From: an uncultured Lachnospira sp.
GTDB lineage: Bacteria > Bacillota > Clostridia > Lachnospirales > Lachnospiraceae
Direction: 5' to 3'
Assembly (NCBI GenBank): GCA_934343805.1
Contig: CAKRIN010000016.1
Location: 1 to 59,319, forward strand
DNA length: 59,319 nt
A program made the position numbers and the translations under genes. Positions 27,670-36,114 of the stretch are shown here, one piece after another; the first letter of the stretch is position 1; each line of letters starts with the position of its first letter. A model generated the notes under the pieces. It did no database searches, had not been told where the DNA came from, and saw only the letters and a program-made list of their open reading frames with translations.

Positions 27670-27758
27670 GAAGCGCCTGTATTTTAGTCGGATAACCTCA
27701 GATATTACTTACACTGAGCTCGTAATATTCGGTTATATGACTAAAATACAGGTGCTTC
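27670..27758. terminator. Long imperfect palindrome, possibly a shared terminator
   Basis: Bases 27670-27697 and the complement of 27731-27758 match at 25 of 28 positions, and inner GATATTAC (27701-27708) faces GTAATATT (27722-27729). The structure sits between the patatin gene and the convergent ydcF-type gene. There is little U-tract, so it may be a terminator or a small mobile repeat. Confidence 0.5.
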
Positions 27759-27780
27759 ATTATATATCAATAATAAACCC

Positions 27781-28557
27781 CTAAAAATTTCCGAACACAA
27801 AGTCTTTCACTATGCCAATGGCTTCTCTAACCATATAGTTTATGAACAATACGTGGTCACTTTCTGCCGGCATTCCGCAGGTGTTTTTTAATCCTGCGTG
27901 TCTGGCAAGAAGGCGGCTTCTTGCTATATGAAAGTTATTGGTTACTATGCCAACCTGTGAATCTGTATTCTCTATGTATTGTACTGAATATTTCATATTC
28001 TCTGATGTATCTGTCGATTTATCTTCCTGTATTATACGTGAACCATCTATTCCTTTAGACACCAGATAATTATACATTGCATAGGCTTCCGTCGTATTTT
28101 CCCCTTTTCCTTTGCCTCCTGATACTATTATTGTTGTATCAGGATTGTCCAACGCATATGAAGCTGCCACATCCAGTCTGTTTTTAAGCGACCTTGTTAT
28201 ATGATCACCTCTTATCTGGCAGCCAAGTACTATTATATAATCGCAATTATCCTGCGGCTTTGTTGTCATCCCTTTTATTATTAATGCTTCAATGAAAATA
28301 AAAATTGATATACCTGCTGCCATTATTACCACAAAACAAATTCTTAAAACCTTTGCCACATGAATTATGCCCTTAATTTCTAACACTCTCACTGCAAATA
28401 TCAATCCAAAAAAGACAGCACCAAGCAGCCATATAAATATAAATGATGAGCCTATCCCTGCGTATGTTGCACACCTTATGTAGTATCCAAGGCATATCAA
28501 TGCCATCACAAGCCATATAATATGCATAAACCTTTTATTCTCCGTTACATTTTTCAT
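27781..28557 (-). CDS. YdcF-family (DUF218) membrane protein
   Basis: A 258-aa protein with three membrane helices in the first 95 residues, followed by a DUF218/YdcF domain: DYIIVLGCQIRGD, IIVSGGKGKGE, ENMKYS and IGIVTNNFHIARS. Members such as SanA and YdcF are linked to envelope integrity, and the fold binds nucleotides or SAM. The biochemical role is unknown. The ATG has GGAATAA upstream. It may be translated with the upstream 154-aa gene, which ends 26 bases away. Confidence 0.85.
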   Translation of the reverse strand: MKNVTENKRFMHIIWLVMALICLGYYIRCATYAGIGSSFIFIWLLGAVFFGLIFAVRVLEIKGIIHVAKVLRICFVVIMAAGISIFIFIEALIIKGMTTKPQDNCDYIIVLGCQIRGDHITRSLKNRLDVAASYALDNPDTTIIVSGGKGKGENTTEAYAMYNYLVSKGIDGSRIIQEDKSTDTSENMKYSVQYIENTDSQVGIVTNNFHIARSRLLARHAGLKNTCGMPAESDHVLFINYMVREAIGIVKDFVFGNF

Positions 28558-28582
28558 ACTTTATTCCACATTTATGCATTGA

Positions 28583-29047
28583 TTATCCTGCGTAATCCAC
28601 ATTCCTGCCGGCAAGCTCTGGATAATCTGCGTTTTTCTGGTTTTGTCCATAAGAAGTAGATGGATACTTAATCGCTGTATTCGTCACCCCTCCTGATACA
28701 TATGCTCTTCCACATTCAGGGCATACGGCTGTTTTAAGAGTAACCGATGCACTAAGAACTTCTCCATCTTTACTGGCTGCTTTCCTGTTTGCATTAGAAA
28801 CGTGTTCCTGCTCGTGTGCCATAACCTTAGAAGCTGCTGATGACGGATCAATATGTGCAGCACTCTTAAACGAGACATTGGCTTCATCTGAACCATCCTT
28901 ATATTCTCTGCTGGCACATGTTTCACATTCCACCTGACCAGAACGTTTCATTGATTTAAGTCTTGCAGGACTTATATCCTGCGTATCTGCACCTGTTCCG
29001 TTAACAGACAAAGATCTGTTTATATCATTAACGCCGTTAATTATCAT
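28583..29047 (-). CDS. SprA-related putative metalloprotease-like protein
   Basis: A 154-aa protein with a conserved HEQEH zinc-protease motif (VMAHEQEHVSNANRKAA) and two cysteine pairs: CETCASREYKDGSDE before it and CPECGRAYVSGG after it. This matches the SprA-related family, whose function is unclear. I chose the ATG at 29047 (MIINGVNDINR), which has AAAGGGG upstream, instead of 29068. No signal peptide is visible, so an export claim is not justified. It precedes the YdcF-type gene. Confidence 0.7.
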   Translation of the reverse strand: MIINGVNDINRSLSVNGTGADTQDISPARLKSMKRSGQVECETCASREYKDGSDEANVSFKSAAHIDPSSAASKVMAHEQEHVSNANRKAASKDGEVLSASVTLKTAVCPECGRAYVSGGVTNTAIKYPSTSYGQNQKNADYPELAGRNVDYAG

Positions 29048-29133
29048 CTTAATGCACGCCCCTTTCATGTAAAATGTTTAAACAATATATCTGTATTTAA
29101 TATAACATAGTTTCATAATTATGCTAGTTTTTT

Positions 29134-29164
29134 TTGATAGGAAAGTTTAATATAGACCTATAAT
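29134..29164 (+). promoter_or_regulatory. Possible kdgF-uxuB promoter
   Basis: TTGATA (29134-29139) and a perfect TATAAT (29159-29164) are 19 bases apart, slightly longer than optimal. They lie about 30 bases before the kdgF ATG. Confidence 0.45.
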
Positions 29165-29192
29165 TATTAAATATAGAAATGAGGTATTGTAT

Positions 29193-29516
29193 ATGTTTAC
29201 ATTTAACAAAGATGTTACTCCTACTAACTGTGAGCCTGGTGTTACAAGAAAAATATTATGCTATTCTGATGACCTTATGATGTGCGAAATCCATTTTGAA
29301 AAAGGTTCTAAAGGAAATTTCCACAGCCATAAACATTTACAAATCACATACATCGCTAAAGGAAGCTTTGAATTTACTATTGGTGATGAAACCAAAATCG
29401 TTAATCAGGGGGACAGCGTATACATGCCTTCCGGCGTAACCCATGGAGTTACATGTCTTGAAGAAGGAATCCTCTGCGATGTATTTAATCCAATGAGAGA
29501 AGATTTTCTTAAATAA
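29193..29516 (+). CDS. kdgF: KdgF-like cupin, unsaturated uronate-converting enzyme
   Basis: A 107-aa single cupin that closely matches the KdgF family, which turns 4,5-unsaturated uronate monomers into the linear 5-keto-4-deoxyuronate. The metal ligands should be His44, His46, Gln50 and His84 (counting from the ATG minus two; FHSHKHLQITY and SGVTHG blocks), and the C-terminal NPMREDFLK is a family signature. I chose the ATG at 29193 with GAGG eight bases upstream, not the TTG at 29187. uxuB follows after 17 bases, so the pair forms an operon for pectin-derived uronates. Confidence 0.88.
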   Translation: MFTFNKDVTPTNCEPGVTRKILCYSDDLMMCEIHFEKGSKGNFHSHKHLQITYIAKGSFEFTIGDETKIVNQGDSVYMPSGVTHGVTCLEEGILCDVFNPMREDFLK

Positions 29517-29533
29517 TAAGGAGACCATAATCA

Positions 29534-30400
29534 ATGAAGGTACCATTTAATATTAATCTTTCAGGTAAAACTGCTATTGTAACTGGTGGAAGCGGAACTC
29601 TCTGCTCAGCCATGGCATATGGACTTGCCATATGCGGTGCTAAGGTTGCAATAATCGGACGTAACAAAGAAAAGCTTGCTTCTGTTTCTGAGAAGCTTAC
29701 TAAAGATGCTCTGGATGAATATAACAAAAATGTTACTATTAAAGGCTACAGCTGCAATGTAATCAATAAAGATGAGCTTACAGCTGCTTATGAAACTATT
29801 AAGAATGAACTCGGTAGCTGTGATATTCTCATTAATGGTGCAGGCGGCAACCAGCCTGGTGCAATTACTTCCATTGAGATGTTAAAGAAAGAAAAAGAAG
29901 ATTCTGACTATTCTTTCTGGAATCTTGATGAAGACAGAATCCGTGATGTTATGGATCTTAATTACATGGGAACTCTTCTTCCTATTCAGGTATTTACTAA
30001 GGATATGGTTGAAAAGAGAAGCGGCAGTATTATCAATATTGCCTCTGTAACTTCTATTCTTCCTCTTACTAAGGTCATGGCTTATGGCAATGCCAAAAGT
30101 GCTATTCTTAATCTTACACAGTGGCTTGCTGTACATTTTGGTGAAAGCGGTATACGCTGCAATGCAATTGCGCCGGGATTCTACGCTGCCGAGCAGAATC
30201 ATGACCTCTTATTCAATGCAGACGGAACATACACAGACCGTGCCAGAAAAATAATTGCCGGAACACCTATGGGACGCTTTGGCAATCCTGAAGAACTTAT
30301 TGGTGCTGCACTCTTTCTTGCAAGCGATGAAACAGCCGGCTTTGTCAATGGTATAGTGTTACCTGTTGACGGTGGATATAGTGCTTATAGCGGAGTATAG
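29534..30400 (+). CDS. uxuB: D-mannonate oxidoreductase / SDR (UxuB-like)
   Basis: A 288-aa short-chain dehydrogenase. The NAD motif is TGGSGTLCSAMA (18-29), the catalytic Tyr/Lys pair lies in MAYGNAKSA, and NGAGG and PVDGGYSAY fit the SDR-type D-mannonate (fructuronate) oxidoreductase family, like YjmF of Bacillus. It would reduce D-fructuronate to D-mannonate, but other ketouronate substrates are possible. It starts 17 bases after kdgF, with AAGGAG upstream, and is followed by a strong terminator. Confidence 0.88.
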   Translation: MKVPFNINLSGKTAIVTGGSGTLCSAMAYGLAICGAKVAIIGRNKEKLASVSEKLTKDALDEYNKNVTIKGYSCNVINKDELTAAYETIKNELGSCDILINGAGGNQPGAITSIEMLKKEKEDSDYSFWNLDEDRIRDVMDLNYMGTLLPIQVFTKDMVEKRSGSIINIASVTSILPLTKVMAYGNAKSAILNLTQWLAVHFGESGIRCNAIAPGFYAAEQNHDLLFNADGTYTDRARKIIAGTPMGRFGNPEELIGAALFLASDETAGFVNGIVLPVDGGYSAYSGV

Positions 30401-30432
30401 GATTCTTTGGTTGGAAACTGTATATAATTCAT

Positions 30433-30464
30433 GGCGATGTCATTTTTAACATCGCCCTTTTTGT
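30433..30464 (+). terminator. uxuB terminator
   Basis: GGCGATGT (30433-30440) pairs with ACATCGCC (30449-30456), followed by CTTTTTGTT. It lies 32 bases past the uxuB stop. The remaining stretch to metE (about 30465-30693) contains no gene that I can support; it is unusually C-rich on the plus strand. Confidence 0.85.
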
Positions 30465-30693
30465 TATGTATTTTTGTTTATTGGACTTTTTGCGTATTTT
30501 TCTCTGGTTCAATGTCTAATCTGACTTGCTGACTCGTCCCGTTTGGACTTTTGTTTGCCTTTCCAACACTTCAAAATCCAATCCACCCCACTGGCTCACA
30601 ATAAACCATCTCCAGTCTCACAAATGCCTACACTACAACTCAATTTCGACAATCTCAGCCTTTTTGTAATCCTGCTTCACAGCCACCACAATA

Positions 30694-32964
30694 CTACACC
30701 TCAGCCCTGACAATTTCTGCTGCCTTAACCATATTCTTAAGGCTTGCTTCTGTCTCTGGCACACCTCTTGTCTTAAGTCCGCAGTCTGGATTTACCCACA
30801 GCTTGTCTTTGTCTATCTTTGTAAGCATTATCTTTATTGCACGGGTAATCTCTTCAACCGATGGTACTCTTGGTGAGTGAATGTCGTATACTCCAGGTCC
30901 TACCTCTGTTTCAAAATTGTTTTCTCTTAATGAATCAAGAATCTGAAGGTCTGAGCGTGATGCTTCAAATGTGATAACATCAGCGTCCATATCGTCTATT
31001 GCTGGGATTATATCTGTAAATTCACTGTAACACATATGAGTATGTATCTGTGTTTCTGGTTTTACGCCGCTTGCTGTAAGTCTGAATGCTGGTATTGCAA
31101 AATCAAGATATTCTGTATTCCAGTCAGATTTTCTTAATGGAAGCTTTTCTCTTAAGGCTGCCTCATCAATCTGGATAATCTTAATTCCATTTGCTTCAAG
31201 GTCAAGCACCTCATCTCTTATTGCAAGTGCAATCTGCGAAATTGATTCCTTGATTGTAATATCTTCTCTTGGGAATGACCAGTTAAGAATTGTTACCGGA
31301 CCTGTAAGCATTCCTTTCATTATCTTATCTGTAAGTGACTGTGCATACACAGACCACTCAACTGTTATCGGCTTCTTGCGGTAAACATCTCCCCATATAA
31401 CAGGTGGTTTAACACATCTTGTTCCATATGACTGTACCCATGCCTTCTCTGTGAACAGAAAGCCTCCCAACGCTTCACCGAAATACTCAACCATGTCATT
31501 TCTTTCGTATTCTCCATGAACAAGTACATCAAGTCCGATTTCTTCCTGCCATCTTACACATTCCTCAATTTTCTTTTTATTAAATTCAACATACTGTTCT
31601 TTGCTGATTTCACCCTTACGAAATGCCGAACGGTTGGCCTTAACATCTTTTGTCTGTGGAAATGAACCTATTGTAGTTGTAGGCAGCTTTGGCAATGCAA
31701 ATTCTTTCTTCTGAAGCTGCTGTCTTTCACTTCTTGCAGGAAGTCTTCTGTAGTCTGCTTCTGTAACTTCCTCAAGTCTTTTCTTTACAGCTTCATTATC
31801 ACATTTTCTTGTTCCTGCAAAAAGCTGTCTGTTAGCTTTGAATCTTTCATCTCCTTCAAAATCTGTACACTTGGCAAGCCCACTTAATTCCTTTAATTCC
31901 ACAAGCTTTTCTTCTGCAAATGCGAAGTAATTCAGATATTCATACGAAAGTTTATCCTCATGCTTTAATGTATATGGAACATGCTGCAGCGAACATGATG
32001 TTGATAAAACTGTCTGTATTCCCTTATCTTCAAGCTTTTTAAGCACATTTAAAGTCTTTTCATAATGATTCTTCCAGATATTCTTTCCATTGACAAGGCC
32101 CGCGAATAATACCGTGTCCTTTGGAAACCCATATTTTTCAATAAGCTCTGATGTTTTCTTTCCCTCAATAAAATCAAGCCCGATTCCGTCAAACGGCAGC
32201 TTAACAATATCTTCATACACATCTCTCACGTCTCCGAAATATGTCTGAAGCAATATTTTGCATGATTGCTTCTTGCCTAAAATTTCACTATACATTTTGA
32301 CAAACAGTTCTCTGTCTTCTTCTGTCATGTCCTGCACAAGTGCTGGCTCGTCAAACTGAAGCCACTGAATTCCTACAGCTTCACATTTGCTATAAACATC
32401 TTTATATGCTTCAACAAATGCATTGATAAAATCATCTGCCCTCTTCTTACCTGTAAATCTGCACAGCTTAAATAATGTATACACGCCTGTGATTACCGGT
32501 TTTGTCTCGATTCCAAGTTCTTTTGCCTCTGCGTATTCATCCCACAGTTTATTACCTGTGAGCCTTATCTGCGTACTGTCCTCTGCCTCTGGAACAATGT
32601 AATGGTAATTGGTATTAAACCATTTCTTCATAGCAAGAGCTTTAACATCACCATTCTCTCCCTGATAGCCCCTTGCCATCGCAAGATATTTATTAAGCTC
32701 CGAAACCTCAAGTTTCCTGTATCTTTCAGGAATTATGTTCAGTAAAAATGCCGTATCAAGCACAATATCATAATATGAGAAATCATTGCTTGTAATATAA
32801 TCAATTCCTGCCTCTTTCTGTGTAAGCCAGTGCAACTTTCTTAATTCTTTTGCTGTGTCTGTCAGCTCCTCTACACTGATTTCATTCTTAAAATATTTTT
32901 CAAGTGCAAACTTGAGTTCTCTTAATGTTCCTATTCTTGGATAACCAACTACTGCTGTTTTCAT
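30694..32964 (-). CDS. metE: Cobalamin-independent methionine synthase MetE
   Basis: MetE transfers the methyl group of 5-methyltetrahydropteroyl-triglutamate to homocysteine. The N-terminal repeat starts [17 protein letters not shown], and the catalytic C-terminal domain contains [10 protein letters not shown], the zinc ligands around [11 protein letters not shown] (His and Cys), [10 protein letters not shown] and the final Cys in [11 protein letters not shown] chose the ATG at 32964 with GAGGAG upstream; 756 aa is normal. The gene stands behind its LysR regulator. It could consume homocysteine made by the Hcy cluster at 36-41 kb. Confidence 0.95.
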   Translation of the reverse strand: MKTAVVGYPRIGTLRELKFALEKYFKNEISVEELTDTAKELRKLHWLTQKEAGIDYITSNDFSYYDIVLDTAFLLNIIPERYRKLEVSELNKYLAMARGYQGENGDVKALAMKKWFNTNYHYIVPEAEDSTQIRLTGNKLWDEYAEAKELGIETKPVITGVYTLFKLCRFTGKKRADDFINAFVEAYKDVYSKCEAVGIQWLQFDEPALVQDMTEEDRELFVKMYSEILGKKQSCKILLQTYFGDVRDVYEDIVKLPFDGIGLDFIEGKKTSELIEKYGFPKDTVLFAGLVNGKNIWKNHYEKTLNVLKKLEDKGIQTVLSTSCSLQHVPYTLKHEDKLSYEYLNYFAFAEEKLVELKELSGLAKCTDFEGDERFKANRQLFAGTRKCDNEAVKKRLEEVTEADYRRLPARSERQQLQKKEFALPKLPTTTIGSFPQTKDVKANRSAFRKGEISKEQYVEFNKKKIEECVRWQEEIGLDVLVHGEYERNDMVEYFGEALGGFLFTEKAWVQSYGTRCVKPPVIWGDVYRKKPITVEWSVYAQSLTDKIMKGMLTGPVTILNWSFPREDITIKESISQIALAIRDEVLDLEANGIKIIQIDEAALREKLPLRKSDWNTEYLDFAIPAFRLTASGVKPETQIHTHMCYSEFTDIIPAIDDMDADVITFEASRSDLQILDSLRENNFETEVGPGVYDIHSPRVPSVEEITRAIKIMLTKIDKDKLWVNPDCGLKTRGVPETEASLKNMVKAAEIVRAEV

Positions 32965-33031
32965 ATCTATTCTCCTCATATATAACGTGATGATGTCATT
33001 ATAAATATGAAGAAAATATTTGTATAATACA

Positions 33032-33073
33032 TAAAAAATAAGGTTAGCCATAGTTTTAAACTATAGCCAACCT
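33032..33073 (-). terminator. Terminator between the LysR gene and metE
   Basis: AGGTTAGCCATAGTTT (33041-33056) pairs imperfectly with ACTATAGCCAACCT after a short loop. On the minus strand the stem is followed by TATTTTTTATG. It ends the LysR transcript, so metE has its own promoter. Confidence 0.8.
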
Positions 33074-33087
33074 GCGTATTATAATTG

Positions 33088-33987
33088 TTATTTCAGATAC
33101 TTTCTTATTGCCTCAAGATATGTACTTCCAAGTCTGCTTATCATTCCTCTTTTATGAGTTATATACCCAATATGCATATCCGACTCATCAGCAAGAGGCA
33201 CCGCAATTATGTCTTTTCCATTAAGCTTCTTGTCTATAATACCACTGCTTACCGTATAACCGTTAAGGCCTATGAGCAGATTAAAAAGAGTTGCCCTGTC
33301 GCGGACTCTTATATTCTTTTTTCTTGCTGTCTCTGAGAATATTTCCTCTGAGAAATAGAAAGAATTATGTTCCCCCTGCTCGAATGACAGGTACGGATAC
33401 TCTTCCAGCTGTTCATTATATATGACGCTGCTGCCAGCAAGCGGATGCTTTCTGCTTATAAACACATGTGGTTTGGCTGTAAACAGCTCATGAAATTCAA
33501 GCTCATATGACCTTAAAAGCTTTCTAATGACAGCTTCATTAAAATCATTAATAAACAATATTCCTATCTCACTTCTTAAACGTGCAACATCCTCAATAAT
33601 CTCATACGTCTGCGTTTCTCTTAGACTGAAATCATACTCATCCTGCCCGAACTGTTTTATAAGATCAACAAATGCATTGACTGCAAATGAATAATGCTGC
33701 GTTGAAACGCAATACTGTTTTCTTCCCCCATTGCCGCCTTTGTATTTATCCTCAAGTATGGCTGCCTGCTCTAGTATCTGTCTTGCATAAGAAAGGAATT
33801 CTTCGCCCTCCTTTGATACACTTATTCCTTTATTAGTTCTGTTAAATATCGTAATATTCATTTCACCTTCAAGCTCATGGATTGCATTCGTAAGGCTTGG
33901 CTGTGAAATATATAATTTATCTGCCGCCTCAGTAATAGTACCTGTTTCTGCTACTATAACAACATATCTTAGCTGCTGTAATGTCAT
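33088..33987 (-). CDS. LysR-family regulator, probably of metE
   Basis: A 299-aa LysR protein. The N-terminal winged helix (TLQQLRYVVIVAETGTITEAADKL, then SQPSLTNAIHELE) is followed by the usual co-inducer domain (residues about 90-299). It is located directly upstream of metE in the same direction, so it may be a MetR-like regulator of methionine synthesis; that link is by position only. It is divergent from the mgtE leader. A terminator separates it from metE. Confidence 0.85.
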   Translation of the reverse strand: MTLQQLRYVVIVAETGTITEAADKLYISQPSLTNAIHELEGEMNITIFNRTNKGISVSKEGEEFLSYARQILEQAAILEDKYKGGNGGRKQYCVSTQHYSFAVNAFVDLIKQFGQDEYDFSLRETQTYEIIEDVARLRSEIGILFINDFNEAVIRKLLRSYELEFHELFTAKPHVFISRKHPLAGSSVIYNEQLEEYPYLSFEQGEHNSFYFSEEIFSETARKKNIRVRDRATLFNLLIGLNGYTVSSGIIDKKLNGKDIIAVPLADESDMHIGYITHKRGMISRLGSTYLEAIRKYLK

Positions 33988-34056
33988 ACATTTACCTGCC
34001 TTATATCAGATTTACTAATTTATAATTTTTCATATAAATATTGTAACACATTTTTG

Positions 34057-34085
34057 TTGTTTTCTAAAAAATATTATGATACAAT
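34057..34085 (+). promoter_or_regulatory. mgtE promoter
   Basis: TTGTTT (34057-34062) and TACAAT (34080-34085) are spaced by 17 bases. Transcription would begin near 34092, leaving a leader of about 240 bases before mgtE. Confidence 0.55.
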
Positions 34086-34126
34086 CAGCCCGTAAAATAT
34101 CTGATTATGAACGGAGGTGGATTTTC

Positions 34127-34219
34127 ATGGACAGTTGCGATCGTATAGGACGAAGTAAGAACTGCGGTGTATACTATAAGTGTAGGCTTGGAATGTGGCT
34201 GTCTGTGAGAATCTCATAA
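34127..34219 (+). CDS. mgtE leader peptide candidate, 30 aa
   Basis: A short ORF that starts MDSCDRIGRSKNCG and ends WLSVRIS, with Cys at 4, 13 and 19 and Asp at 2 and 5. GGAGG (34113-34117) lies nine bases before the ATG, a very strong site for a leader. Its codons 13-16 are the left half of a stem that competes with the mgtE terminator. Its stop lies inside another hairpin (34191-34227). It is probably a translated regulatory uORF, not a functional protein, but a tiny protein cannot be ruled out. Confidence 0.6.
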   Translation: MDSCDRIGRSKNCGVYYKCRLGMWLSVRIS

Positions 34220-34300
34220 CCACATTCTAATAAATTGTGCCTTTTATACATCGCATCAGAGGATCCTTACTATCACAATCATCTGTAGCGATGTATTTTT
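34163..34300 (+). promoter_or_regulatory. Attenuator of mgtE: competing antiterminator and terminator
   Basis: TGCGGTGTATA (34163-34173) pairs over 11 bases (one G-U) with TATACATCGCA (34245-34255). The same 3' segment, ATACATCGC (34246-34254), also pairs with GCGATGTAT (34288-34296), followed by TTTTAT, forming an intrinsic terminator whose upper part adds CAGA/TCTG and GAT/ATC. The two folds exclude each other. It shows none of the M-box riboswitch consensus I know. The trigger is unknown, with Mg2+ or translation the best guess. Confidence 0.65.
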
Positions 34301-34330
34301 ATGCCCAATTAAGGCAAAAAGGAGGCCACA

Positions 34331-35722
34331 ATGAACAAAGTATTATTCCCAAAGAAAGATTATGTAAAAGATCTTGTCAGAATTTTTAAGTCATCTAAAA
34401 ATTCACAGAAATTAATTAAAGCACTTTCGAAGTATCATGAAAAAGATATTGCTGAAGCAATCACTCTTCTTACACCTGCTGAAAGACAACATATATATAA
34501 TGTTCTTGATGAACATATGATTGCTGAGATTTTCTCTTATCTTGATGATGCGAAGGATTATCTTGAAGAATTATCTTTAGAGAAAGCAGCAAGAGTTGTC
34601 TCTTACATGGACTCTGATGATGCTGTTGATGTACTTGATGATTTGTCAGAATCTAAAAAGAATGAAATTGTTGAACACTTAGACGCTGATGCAAAAGAGG
34701 ATGTCCAAAAGCTTCTTTCTTATGAAGATGATGAGATTGGTAGCTGCATGACTAATAATTTTGTATGCATACCAGATAATCTTACTATAAGAGAAGCCAT
34801 GAGTGCACTTGTTAAGCAGGCTGGAGAACATGATAATATATCAACTATATATGTAGTTAATAGTGCTGACAAATTTGCCGGTGCAATTGATTTAAAGGAT
34901 TTAATTATTGCGAGGCAGAATGATAATCTTGCCGACATAATAAGCAGCTCTTATCCTTATGTATATGAGCATGAAAATATTAGTGAATGTATTGATAAGA
35001 TTGCAGATTACGAAGAAGATTCTATTCCTGTACTTACTGAAGATGGAAATATATGCGGTATCCTTACCGCAACAGATATCGTTGAACTCGTTGATGATGC
35101 AATGGGTGATGATTACGCAAAGCTCGCCGGTCTTACTTCTGAAGATGATTTAAGCGAGCCAACACTTGTAAGTATCAAGAAGCGTCTTCCTTGGCTTATT
35201 ATACTGCTATTTCTTGGAATGGCAGTTTCATCAGTTGTAGGAATATTTGAATCAGTAGTTGCTGTTCTTCCGATTGTAATATGTTTTCAATCCCTTGTTC
35301 TTGACATGGCTGGTAATGTCGGTACCCAGTCACTTGCTGTAACTATCCGTGTCCTTATGGATGAGACTTTAAGTGCCAAGAAAAAGTTATCTCTTCTTTT
35401 CAAAGAAATGAAGATTGGTTTCCTTAATGGTGCAAGTCTTGGCATTATGGCACTTATATTCTTAGGTGTCTATATTCATATATTCAAGAAATATGCGTGG
35501 ATGTCAGCATTTTTAATATCTGGCTGTGTCGGATTATCTCTTATTGTTGCGATGGTTGTTTCAAGCCTTGTGGGAACTATTATCCCTATGTTCTTCCACA
35601 AGATTCACATTGACCCGGCTGTTGCATCAGGTCCGCTTATCACAACTGTGAATGACCTCGTTGCTGTTGTAACTTATTACGGACTTGCAATGATATTTCT
35701 TGTTGAGATATTTCATGTGTAA
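34331..35722 (+). CDS. mgtE: Magnesium transporter MgtE
   Basis: A 463-aa Mg2+ channel/transporter. An N-terminal helical superhelix (about 10-140) is followed by two CBS domains and a five-helix membrane domain from about 285. Conserved motifs are visible: DMAGNVGTQS and DPAVASGPLITTVND. The gene is preceded by AGGAGG and by a leader with an attenuator. Mg2+ import into the cell is the expected role. A terminator follows at 35724-35770. Confidence 0.95.
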   Translation: MNKVLFPKKDYVKDLVRIFKSSKNSQKLIKALSKYHEKDIAEAITLLTPAERQHIYNVLDEHMIAEIFSYLDDAKDYLEELSLEKAARVVSYMDSDDAVDVLDDLSESKKNEIVEHLDADAKEDVQKLLSYEDDEIGSCMTNNFVCIPDNLTIREAMSALVKQAGEHDNISTIYVVNSADKFAGAIDLKDLIIARQNDNLADIISSSYPYVYEHENISECIDKIADYEEDSIPVLTEDGNICGILTATDIVELVDDAMGDDYAKLAGLTSEDDLSEPTLVSIKKRLPWLIILLFLGMAVSSVVGIFESVVAVLPIVICFQSLVLDMAGNVGTQSLAVTIRVLMDETLSAKKKLSLLFKEMKIGFLNGASLGIMALIFLGVYIHIFKKYAWMSAFLISGCVGLSLIVAMVVSSLVGTIIPMFFHKIHIDPAVASGPLITTVNDLVAVVTYYGLAMIFLVEIFHV

Positions 35723-35723
35723 T

Positions 35724-35770
35724 ACAAATGTGGCGTCACATCTTAGTTGATATGGCACCACATTTTTGTT
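35724..35770 (+). terminator. mgtE terminator
   Basis: AAATGTGG (35724-35731) pairs with CCACATTT (35756-35763), followed by TTGTTTTT. It lies immediately after the mgtE stop. Confidence 0.8.
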
Positions 35771-35779
35771 TTTATATTT

Positions 35780-35962
35780 CATGTAATCACGCTTATATTC
35801 TACTATGGAGAATCTCCATGGGATGGTTCAATATGGTTATCTGATATGACGACAGACATCTCCGAAGAACTACGTCCTTTCTTTTCTGACTACAAGATAA
35901 ATCTTGCACAGATACTTGATTCAGAGCATTATGCATGTTTTATCTCCATCTGTCCTCCATAA
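35780..35962 (+). pseudogene. Remnant of a PD-(D/E)XK (Rpn-type) transposase/nuclease
   Basis: The reading frame HVITLIFYYGESPWDGSIWL, followed by a PFFSDYKINL block, resembles the conserved part of Rpn-family nuclease/transposase genes common in Lachnospiraceae. Only about 60 residues remain, with no start codon after the mgtE terminator and no upstream half. I read it as a decayed fragment. The following 150 bases hold only the minus-strand hcyD terminator. Confidence 0.5.
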
Positions 35963-35973
35963 TAATCCCCTGA

Positions 35974-36010
35974 CAAAAACAAAACCCCTTCACTTAACTA
36001 AGCGAAGAGG
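35974..36010 (-). terminator. Terminator of the Hcy cluster
   Basis: A hairpin between CCCCTTCACTTA (35985-35996) and TAAGCGAAGAGG (35999-36010) region is followed on the minus strand by TTTTGTTTTTG. It lies about 105 bases past the hcyD stop. Confidence 0.75.
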
Positions 36011-36114
36011 TGATTTTCAAGCCATTCATTTATCAGCCGCCAATGGTAAGCGAACATTATTTACATATTAATAATATGAATTCAATATTACTTTGTCAAC
36101 ACTTTTTATAAATA

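Noticed and set aside
32965..33087. SAM riboswitch or T-box before metE
   Set aside because: The gap is only about 120 bases and is mostly a LysR terminator; none of the conserved SAM-I or T-box blocks is present.
34086..34330. M-box (ykoK) magnesium riboswitch
   Set aside because: The leader does not show the conserved M-box core as I know it, so I describe it as a separate attenuator candidate.
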